The position numbers and the translations under genes were made by a program. A stretch of 64,000 nucleotides of DNA from NCBI RefSeq assembly GCF_000247815.1, contig NC_021676.1:6089832-6153831 (forward strand). Direction: 5' to 3'. Of the stretch, positions 54,378 through 64,000 are shown piece by piece (position 1 is the first letter of the stretch; every line of letters begins with the position of its first letter). The notes below the pieces were generated by a model. That model worked only from the letters and a program-made list of their open reading frames with translations, searched no databases and was not told the DNA's origin. This DNA is from Ficedula albicollis (taxonomy: Eukaryota; Chordata; Aves; Passeriformes; Muscicapidae).

Positions 54378-54727
54378 CTTAAATCTCACCTCCTGCCATG
54401 GGCAGGGACACCTTCCACTAGCCCAGGGTGCTCCAGGCTCCGTCCAACATAGCCTTGGACAATTCCAGGGGTAGCCACAGCTTCTCTGGGCACCTGTGCC
54501 AGGGCTTCAGCACCCTCACAGCCAGGAATTCCTGCCCAAAATCCCATCCATCCCTGCCCTCTGGCAGTGGGAAGCCATTGCCTGTGTCCTGCCCCTCCAT
54601 CCCTTGTCCCCAGTGCCTCTCCAGCTCTCCTGGAGCCCCTTCAGGCACTGGAAGGGGCTCTGAGCTCTCCTTGGAACCTCCTCTTCTCCAGGTGAGCACC
54701 CCCAGCTCTCCCAGCCTGATTCCAGAG
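54378..54727 (-). mobile_element. CR1 LINE 3' end, about 350 bp
   Basis: On the plus strand: TGCCATGGGCAGGGACACC, CACTAGCCCAGGGTGCTCC, CACAGCTTCTCTGGGCACC, GAATTCCTGCCCAAAATCCC, GGGAAGCCATTGCCTGTGTC and AGCACCCCCAGCTCTCCCAG. This is the reverse order of the CR1 at 47985-48388, so it is the same subfamily in opposite orientation. The terminal tail at the left is diverged. Confidence 0.92.
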
Positions 54728-55566
54728 CAGAGGGGTTTGTGCTGTTTTAATGAGTTGCAATTATTATTTATTATTATTAAACAAGCATTAAAAATATTAA
54801 AAAGACTAGGAAAAAAAAAGGAAAAACATTGCTGGGATGGGATGGATGGAACTATTCCAGTAGGAATTACAGCTGACCAGCCTGGAAAGGCTGTCTGGAA
54901 CAGAGGTTGGACAAGGTCAGATTCCCCTTCCCAAAGCCCGGGGTCTGTTTTTTCCAGGTGTGAGCAGAGCAGCCCCAGGGGGATGAAGAAGGTACCAGAC
55001 ATCCCTCGCACATCCTCCAAGGTGAATTCCCAGCTGGACATTCACCTCTCTCCCTCCTTTGGAACCACTCTGGGGCTTGTTCCTGCACAGGTCCTGCCCA
55101 TGGAGTGCTCAGGGTGTCACAAACAGTGTCAGTGACAATCCCCAGAGCACCTGTGTGACAAACATTAAACATTCCCTGGCTGTTCGTGCTCGGATGTGAC
55201 ACAGCAGGGAGGCTGGAGCTGCCTGGAGAGAGGGAGAACCAGACTGCCAGGAGAGACAGGGAGTGCAACTGCTGCCTTTTTGTCCAAAACAGGAATTTCT
55301 GGTTAAAAACAAAATATGGCTGAGATAAATAAAGATGAGTTAAAATGGAGGCAGCTGCCTCAGAAATCTTTCCTTCAGGCAGATCCTGAGCCTGCTGACA
55401 GCTCCCTGGCACAGAGAGGCTCCAAAAGCAACACCAACTCCAGTGGTTGGGAATGAGAGATCCTGGGATGGGCCCAGGAGTTCCTGACCACCCAATATCT
55501 TGGGGAGCAAGGGTTGAGGTGTCCTGTGACAGCAGGAGCCCAGCTGTGTGGGCTGGCAGCAATGCT
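54728..55566. other. single-copy DNA
   Basis: An AT-rich start (GCAATTATTATTTATTATTA) and then mixed sequence. No gene recognised. The long minus-strand frame over 54867-55796 (309 codons) has no recognisable domain and runs into the next CR1 fragment. Confidence 0.45.
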
Positions 55567-55800
55567 GAATCGTGGAATCCCAGAATTCCAGAACCACTGA
55601 GGTTAGAAAAGTTCTCCAAAATCATCGAGTCCAACCTGTGCCTAATCCCCACCAACCCAGAGCACTGAGCTCCATGTCCAGGACTCCAAACCTCCTGGGC
55701 AGCCCCTTCCAGTGTCTGGCCCTTTCCAGGAAGAAATTCCTGCTGATCCCACAGATGGAGGGGTCTCTCATCACACTGCCCAGCCACCATTGCCACTTTG
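55567..55800 (-). mobile_element. CR1 LINE 3' end, older subfamily
   Basis: On the plus strand: CGTGGAATCCCAGAATTCC tail, then GTTAGAAAAGTTCTCC, ATCATCGAGTCCAACCTGTG, CCAGTGTCTGGCCCTTTCC and AGGAAGAAATTCCTGCTG. This is the reverse complement of the CR1 type with the GATGATTTTGGAGA-like block. Similarity fades beyond about 55800. Confidence 0.88.
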
Positions 55801-56033
55801 GCTCATCACTGCTCCTAGGATCAAGTTTATCACATTCCAGCAACACAACAGCTCAAACTAAACAGGGCTGGAGCTCTCAGCCTCTCCTCCCAGGCTTCCC
55901 TCTGGATCCTGCTCCATAGCAGGACTAAGGTAAAAACCTTGTCAAGCCTCTAAAGGGGGGAAATGATGCCTTGGGTTTTAGCTTTTATATTTTTCAGAAT
56001 CTCTTCTGCTTAGTGTGGAACTCTGAAACTTCG

Positions 56034-56368
56034 TGTTAGGTGTTATCAAGTTCTCTTCACAGGGTGGTTGGACAAAACAATTCCTTCCCAGATAGAGAAT
56101 CAAAGACAACTGGTACCCAAAAATCACAAACAACAGTGAGGGAAAGGGGGCAAACCAGGGGACTGAGACTTCCTAGCCTGGGGCTGTGGTTGGATAATTG
56201 ACCTCAATGTGTAGATGAACCAAAACTTATAAAAGTGCAAAGACTCATGACCTGGAATCATCTCGGATTTGATTTGGGTGTAGCCCCAGCTGGGCTCTTG
56301 TACCGCCCAAGGTGAATCCTTTCATGTGTTTTATTCCTTTTGCTCTGTCTAGTCTGTTCCAGGCAACA
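56034..56368 (+). mobile_element. ERV1-like LTR, diverged relative of 51806-53459
   Basis: Shares the ordered landmarks of the LTR at 51806: ATCAAGTTCTCTTC start region, GACAAAACAATTCC, a TATA box (TATAAAA, 56228-56234), GTACCGCCCAAGGTG and TATTCCTTTTGCTCTGTC near the end. Sequence divergence is clearly greater than among the ERVL-like LTRs. I found no matching target-site duplication, so the limits are approximate. Confidence 0.72.
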
Positions 56369-57180
56369 CTACCACAGCCTCCACTTGTCTGGAGCAGGAT
56401 TATTCCCCCATGGATGAGTTCCTGCCAGCTCTGCCACTCACTGACTGAGTGCTTCTGCACTGATATCCCAGGATTAAAAGAACTGGCAATTCTGGGTGCC
56501 CAGTTTGAGGCAGGGGATGCTTTTGATTGCACGTGGCCTTTTCTCCAACAGCCTGGCTATTCCAAGTCCTGATGGCTTTCCCCAGAGCCAGGGATGTTCA
56601 GCACTTCTGGATTCATCTCCCAGGATCTTGGATTTGGATATTTAAGGCACAAGGCTCACATGAGACATTCTGTTCACCAGAGAAAATCATGGCTGGGGAC
56701 ACCAGCAGCTGAATCCCAAATCCACCTCCCATCCTTTCCTTTCCTGCTTCACAGCCCCCATCCTGCTCAGGATTTAAATGGCAAAGATACAGCAAGTTGT
56801 GGTGAGCTGTCCTTGCTCGTGGCTCAGCACGTGGCCAAGCCCAGCCGTGTTTTCCAGGCAGGAGGACACAAAGGGCAGGTCCAGGCACAAAAAAAACCTC
56901 CCAGTTTGGAATCTCCAGCTGTAAAGAGACCTGGGGAAGAACAGGAGCATCATAAAGAAACATTTGCCAGAATTCAGCACATTTTTTCATGAGCTTCATT
57001 CCTGTGAGCAGATTTCAGCATTTTGGCTGAAACTTCGCTGAGTGATTTCGCTCCAGGCAGACACTGGCTCGGAAAATTTCATCTGCAACCATTCCAGTTT
57101 AGCAAAGCCAGGAGCAACTGCAAACACAGACCTGAAATGTGTGGAGTGGGAGCAGCCTGGGAACCAGCCCTGCACCCTGC
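56369..57180. other. single-copy DNA
   Basis: Mixed-composition sequence. 57000-57130 (GCAGATTTCAGCATTTTGGC, GAAAATTTCATCTGCAACC) is AT-leaning and may belong with the candidate element to its right. No gene recognised. Confidence 0.4.
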
Positions 57181-57340
57181 ACCCCATTCACTCCTCTCTT
57201 TCTGTAATTATTTGCTTAATCACAGCACACTTTTAATCCTGTGCCCTAATTAATGTGCTATTAGGAGCTGTGCAGGCCATAAACCTCCCCGTGGCATGAG
57301 CAGGATCATTTGCATTTCAGCTCGTTTTTTCAGCCCAGGA
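57181..57340. promoter_or_regulatory. candidate regulatory element with POU octamer
   Basis: A perfect octamer ATTTGCAT at 57308-57315 follows a cluster of homeodomain-type cores: TCTGTAATTATTTGC, TTGCTTAATCAC, CACTTTTAATCC and CCCTAATTAATGTGC. The sequence is non-repetitive. A POU/homeodomain enhancer is plausible but unproven. Confidence 0.35.
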
Positions 57341-57657
57341 TCTTGAAGCACTTTCTGAAGTAGAGATCATTAACCCCAGGTTCCAGCTGGCGAGGCCCAG
57401 ACAGAGGGGATGTGACACCAATTGTCTCTCAGCACTGATGTCCCCTGCAATATCCAGGGGAATGCACAGTCTGGGAGTGCTGCTGTCCTGGGGGATCCCG
57501 GGAGTGCTGAGCTCGAGCACCACCTCCCCATGGATGTTCTCCCTGTGGCTGTCACCACTGCTGGAGGGTGATGCTGGCATTGTCCTGCCCATGGATGGCA
57601 CTGGGATGGCAGGGGAAGAGCAGAGGTGCCATGTCTGGACCTGGGAACAGGGACAGC
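57341..57657. other. single-copy DNA left of LTR C
   Basis: Mixed sequence, nothing recognised. ACAGC at 57653-57657 is the probable left target-site duplication of LTR C. Confidence 0.45.
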
Positions 57658-59388
<1,731 letters not shown>

Positions 59389-59959
59389 GCAGCAGGACAG
59401 CAGGACAATGGTGCAACATCCCTCCTGAGCCTGGGCTGCAGAAAACACTGGCTCTGCTCTGGGATGGGCTCTGGGTGCTTGCCAGAGGCTCCCGGTGGAC
59501 GTGCTGCCTCCAGGGCTGTTTACACAGGTGCTGCTTTGAGAAGCAAATGTTGCTGTTTATAAAATACTTTGCATCCATTTCCTGAGGAGCTGCAGCGCTG
59601 AGCAAGGTGGCTGAGCCCTGGCAGTGCCGATGTTCTGCTGCCAGCAGCTCCCAGCGTCCCAATGCCACGTCCCTGGCACGTCATCCCTGCAAACTCTGCT
59701 GTCCCTGGCGGGCTGGAGATGGATCCAGGTGAAAACAGAGATCAGCAAAAACTCTCCCTTAAAAAAATCTTCTGGAGAGAAGGACAGTTTTCCTTTTTAG
59801 GTCTGTCTGGGCAGAGACAGCCAGAACTGTTTGGAATCAGCAAGAGGAATCTTCACTTCCTCTGGGTGTGCCATCCATGACTTACAAAAGTCACGTGTGT
59901 CACTTCCAAAGCTTAGCTTTGGGGTCCACACAGATTTCAGGCTTTTCCTCTAAATATTT
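59389..59959. other. single-copy DNA
   Basis: Mixed-composition sequence with no recognised gene or element. Confidence 0.45.
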
Positions 59960-60145
59960 AATGGAATCATAGGATTTCAAAATGGTTGGGTTGGAGGGGA
60001 AATTAAAGCTTATGTCGTTCAGATCCCCAGAGCAGTGACACCTTCCACTACCCCTGGTTGCTCCAAGCCCTTCCAGCCTGGCCTTGGACACTTCCAGGCA
60101 TGGGGCAGGCACAGCTAGTCTGGAGAACCTGTTCCAAATTTCTGC
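59960..60145 (-). mobile_element. CR1 LINE 3' end
   Basis: On the plus strand: AATGGAATCATAGGATTTC tail, GGTTGGGTTGGAGGGGAAAT, GACACCTTCCACTACCCC, GGTTGCTCCAAGCCC and CTTGGACACTTCCAGGC, the reverse CR1 3' order. The middle GGCAGGG portion is deleted or diverged. Confidence 0.88.
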
Positions 60146-61314
60146 AGCGGGGAGGAGAGGGGCTCGCCCCAGGCTCAGCCTTGCTGCAGCCCAGGGCCTG
60201 GCTCTGCCTGCTGAGCTGGCTCAGGGTCGTTTGTCTCCCCCAATGTGTCTGGGTTTGATCAGCCCTTCCGTCCTGGAGCTCAGAGACTTCCCCCGATGAC
60301 AGTCTCGTCAAAACCATTCCATTTCCACACAACTCCTCGGCTTTGACAGCTCCACATTTTCTGACAAAACCCAAACCAAAACAAGGCGCTCTTGGAAATT
60401 TCTCAAGCAGCTGCAGGGGAATGCTGATGAGATTGGACATATTTGGGTGAGAAAAGGAATGGGGAACAACCCTCGGCTTTCCTGCTTTGGTTCCTGAGGA
60501 TTTGATTTCAAAGCACGGACAGAAGCGCCTCACCCCGGGTGACACAGAGCCACCATCCGTCACCTTCACACCATGTGGGGACCACCTTGGGCACAGGGAA
60601 TGACAGTGGTGACAATTCAGGGAGGAAAACCGGAGGCTCTGGGCACCAGAGTGTGCGGAGGAGGTTTGCAGTGGGAAGAGTGACACGGCTGCAGAGTGTT
60701 CCCATGCGCTCTCCAGTGCCATCACCTCCCACCCGCCATTCTCCCAGCAACTGGCCAAGAAACGTCAGTTACTTGAACCCCTCTTGCTTTGTAACATTTT
60801 TCCTGTCTAACAGCAACCTTCTTGCCCAAAATTTGAAGGTCATTCAAGGCTTGGCTGTGTTGACTCCATTTTTCCAGCAGACAGGAACCTCTTCTGGTCT
60901 TTTCACTGCAGCTTCTTCACTCCTCCTGCATCCTTGGTCCGGAAAATGAGTTTTCACTGAAAAACCTCCAGCCCTGCTCATGTATGAGGGACACGGGTGT
61001 TACTCTGTTTCGCAGGTTGCTATGCAAAGAGAAAGAAACCAAAAACCAGATTTTCAGAATGTACTTTTGGTTAAACCCCTCTAAGGGTTGTGTTTATAAA
61101 ACAAACAATCCTTGGGCTTATTTGTCTTAAATGAGCCCCAAAATATTTATCATCTACCCGTTTACCCAGTCAGCCACTGGGATGAGGAAAGGCAGAACTG
61201 GGAGGATGGACAGGGACCACCAGGAATAGGAATTGGGTCCAGAGCTTTCCCTGCAGCAGGACTCTGCTCAGAGAATCTCCTTTGGGTGCTCTGTGAATGC
61301 TCAGTGCAATAAAT
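60146..61314. other. single-copy DNA, no gene recognised
   Basis: Mixed-composition sequence. The long minus-strand frame 60048-60758 crosses the CR1 edge and has no recognisable domain. The part 60960-61160 is AT-leaning and non-repetitive. Confidence 0.45.
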
Positions 61315-61520
61315 TGAATCATGGAAGGATTTGGGGTGGTTTGTGTTGGAAGGGACCTTACACACCCTGTTATGGCCTGGGACACCTTCCACCATCCCAG
61401 GTTGCTCAAATCCCTGTCCAGCCTGGCCTGGAACACTTCCAGGGAAGGGGCAGCCACAGCTCCATAATTTTTTCAGGGCATTAGGGGCAGCCACAGCTCC
61501 ATGATTTTTTCAGGGCATTC
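61315..61520 (-). mobile_element. CR1 LINE 3' end with 37-bp tandem duplication
   Basis: On the plus strand: GAATCATGGAAGGATTTGG tail, GTGTTGGAAGGGACCTTAC, CACCTTCCACCATCCC, GTTGCTCAAATCCCTGTCC. The unit beginning GGGGCAGCCACAGCTCC occurs at 61447 and 61484 (period 37), giving a duplicated CAGCCACAGCTCC...TTTTTTCAGGGC block at the element's 5' side. Confidence 0.88.
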
Positions 61521-61849
61521 AGCCTGGCACCCCTAGCAGCAGCCCAGACCCGGCTTCTCCAGTTCTCCATCAAGAATTTGGAGTTTTGGGAGGAGCTGCC
61601 CCAGAAGCTCTGTGCTCTTCCCATCCCCAGCTTCGGCAGCTGATGCCAGAAACGCCTCCTCAGGCTCTCTGCTGACTCCTGTATCCCAACCCTGCCAGTC
61701 CCGGTGGAGCCATCGGTGCCAGCAGGCAGGGCTGGCACTCAGCCGCCAGAATTCCCGCACGGAATTCCTCCGGTCCCGCTGGGAGCCCTGCTGCAGGCAT
61801 GGCACGGCACAGCCCCGATGCGGGGCAGCTGCCTGTGGACGCGAAGGAA

Positions 61850-62050
61850 TTCGCCAAAATTAGTGGATCCGCCACCTCCGGAGGGGTTCAAGTGCGCAGC
61901 AATTATCTGCTGAACCACCCGTGCCACCTTCCTCTGGGAATGCCCCCGGGCGCCGCCTCGCAGCGAGGGCTAATGAGTGGATTATTGCAGCATTTTCAAA
62001 CTCAGCTGTTTTGTAAATTGGGATTATCCACTGAAACCAAGAAGCCTTTC
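61850..62050. promoter_or_regulatory. candidate element with paired OTX/PITX-type sites
   Basis: Two GGATTA cores in direct orientation, 61979-61984 (GTGGATTATTGC) and 62021-62026 (GGGATTATCC), lie 42 bp apart in non-repetitive sequence, with AGCAATTATCTGC at about 61897 and GGCTAATGAG just before the first. GGATTA is the known core for OTX/CRX/PITX homeodomains. Function is inferred from motifs only. Confidence 0.35.
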
Positions 62051-62281
62051 AAGAAGGAGCAGCCCTCCACCCCCTCCTCGCTCTCTGCAGTCCCTGTAAC
62101 AGCAGCACGGCCACGGGGAAGGGCTCATTTTTTAAAATTCTGCTTCTCAAACACTTCCTTCTCAATCAACATCAAGCCTCTCCCTCCTGCTCCACTTCTC
62201 CAGCGGCAAGGAGCTGCGCTTCTCCCTGTCCCCATCTCCCTCCGAAAGCATGGCAGATCCAAGCAGCTCTGGGTTGACAGA

Positions 62282-62340
62282 GATCTGTGAGCTTTAAGAT
62301 TCCTTCCAACCCAAGGCATCCTGTGAGTCCATAATTCTGT
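62282..62340 (+). mobile_element. short CR1 LINE 3' tail
   Basis: GTGAGCTTTAAGATTCCTTC followed by CCAACCCAAGGCATCC and GTCCATAATTCTGTG matches the last 60 bp of the CR1 3' consensus. Confidence 0.82.
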
Positions 62341-64000
62341 GTGTGGGGCCCCCAGACAGCCCCTCAGTGTCAGAGAAGTGTGGGACACCCAGGGAGCCAC
62401 CCCAGAGCCCTGGGCAGGGCCGTGGGATTGCCAGACACCAGGCGAAAGCAAGCCGGTGGTGAGATGTGGCTGGGAGTCCGCTGGCAGCATCTTCCCAGAC
62501 CCAAAAATATTTTAATGAAATATTTCAGTTTCGATGAACCGGCATTTTCTTTCCGAGCAAATTTCCCCCAGCTTTAGCTGGAGGAGCCCAGCGCTGGGAG
62601 CAAGTCCAGATGCCACAGCTCTCCCTCCCCCACCCTGCTCCAACCACCAGCAGGGCTTGGCTGAGCCAGGTCCTGCATCCATCACCTGGCCAGGCTGGGA
62701 TCTGTGACCAACAGATTCGAACCTGGCCTGGAGTCCAGCTTTGGACAAAAGCCTCTGTCTGCTCTCAGAATTACCCCAAATAATTTGCTTCCCCAAGCCC
62801 TTTAAACTGGGATATTCTAATAACATTTCCAGGGGAGAATTTCACGCACACCAAAGGTACAGGTGGGACTGGCTGCCCCTTACTTCTTCCAGGAATTCCT
62901 TTTCTGCGGGATTTTTTCTTTTTCTTTTCTTATTTTTTTTTTTCTGAGCAGCACGGAGAGCTGTGCTCGTCCTGTGGGGCTGTGGCACAGGATGAGGATC
63001 AGAGCAGAGAACTTGATCCCAAACCCAACTTGATCCCAACCAACACCAACACCAAGTGGGGTGAAACTCATCCCCCTCCCCAGAGCCATGGCAGTGCAGC
63101 ACAACAAAGGCGGAAAACCAAGGAGGTTTCTTTGGAAAGCTGTTTCTGTTTTCTGGAATATTGTTCCATGGGTATGAAGTGGAGCTATTTCCCTGGGGTT
63201 TATCCCAGCTGAAACCCAGGAACAGCAGATTTTACCATAATGGGATGTGCCTGCACAGACCCTCCCGGCACAGAGCAGCCCCAGCCCAGGAAATCCGGGA
63301 TTTCCTAAAGGGAATGGATTGTCCCTAATTTGCTTTGGGCATTGAGCTAGGAGGTCCCAAGGGACACTGTGCTCTGAGGGCTCCTCGGCTTGCAAAGGTT
63401 TATTTTAAGCAAAGATTTAAAGGCCACCAAAATTATTCAGCATTTTTCCAGCTGGCTGTAATGCCAGCCCCAGTCCTGGCTGGCACGTTCTCTCCTGATT
63501 TTCCAAAGCTTTGTGCCTCCATGGGTGACACTGTCTACAGGTCCGTGAAAATGTCACAGTTCTGGCGTCTCTCACCTGCTTCTCTTCCTTTTTCCAGCTG
63601 CTTCCCAGCGAGGAGGAGGGAAAACCCTTCAGGTTGCCCCTGAACTCCCCCGAACTCCCCTCCTTGATGTCTCTGTCCCCCCATTAGCTCGGTCCCCTCC
63701 CCGCGATGCCACTGGGGGCAGGGTCGCCTTTGGCTCCCTTTCATCCCCTCTGTGACATTCAGGCGCTGCCGTGAGGGGCAGGGAGGATTTCCATTTGGAA
63801 GGATTTCCATTCTGAAGGATGCCGACGAGCCCCCGGGGGCCTGCCATTAAAAAGAAGACAAGGAATGAGACGAGAGGAGAAAAAGGCGAGCCCAGCCTTC
63901 CCGGCTTTTTCTTTTCCCTTTCCCCCCCCCGCCCCAGTCAGAAGTCCCTAATCTGAACTCTGTGGGTGTCATGGGGGCCCTCCTGGACCACCGACCCCAC
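62341..64000. other. single-copy DNA to the window end
   Basis: Mixed-composition sequence with a T-rich run near 62905-62943 and a C-rich run at about 63922-63930. Frames up to 171 codons have no recognisable domain. No transposon or RNA gene recognised. Confidence 0.45.

Noticed and set aside
62708..62730. GATTCGAACCTGG resembling a tRNA T-arm on the minus strand
   Set aside because: The T-stem does not pair over five bases and I could not find an anticodon arm, D-arm or acceptor stem at the proper spacing.

Overview
This is vertebrate, almost certainly avian and probably songbird, genomic DNA, and I find no gene in it that I can support. The bird assignment rests on at least fifteen truncated 3' ends of CR1 LINEs on both strands. 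It also rests on several solo LTRs with the TG...CA ends, TATA-like boxes and poly(A) signals usual for avian endogenous retroviruses, and on GC-rich single-copy DNA with local CpG-rich patches. There is no operon structure, tRNA, rRNA or CRISPR. The long open frames come from tandem repeats and homopolymers, not coding sequence.

Layout. 1-5070: a (CCAT)n tract, a 66/44-bp minisatellite, and a tandem duplication (period 2,759 bp) whose two copies look identical over about 1.45 kb. 5071-12600: single-copy DNA, a 22-bp minisatellite, a CR1 3' end whose interior has expanded into about 131 pure GGGAT units (10247-10907), and a CpG-rich patch near 12.1-12.4 kb. 12633-14025: the first of six pure poly-G blocks. 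14-25.9 kb: single-copy DNA with a 56-bp x16 array (18205-19100) and a 38-bp array with 374-bp higher-order structure (23226-24153). 25.9-28 kb: two more poly-G blocks. 28-45 kb: single-copy DNA with CR1 fragments, AT-rich candidate conserved non-coding elements, CpG-rich patches and an ERVK-like LTR (about 39.8-40.6 kb). 45.4-59.4 kb: an LTR-rich stretch. Three solo LTRs of one ERVL-like family (45460-47057, 52170-53404, 57658-59388) each hold a poly-G block. The middle one is nested inside an older ERV1-like LTR, with clean target-site duplications at both levels. 59.4-64 kb: CR1 fragments and single-copy DNA.

The six poly-G blocks total about 5.36 kb (roughly 8% of the window). They are all G on the same strand, even inside LTRs of opposite orientation, which points to an assembly or gap-fill artefact. 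They probably hide real sequence. The non-repetitive parts hold AT-rich, homeodomain-site-rich stretches that look like regulatory conserved elements, but conservation cannot be tested from one sequence. I see no new protein-coding or RNA system. The most informative biology here is the nested LTR history and the repeat expansions.
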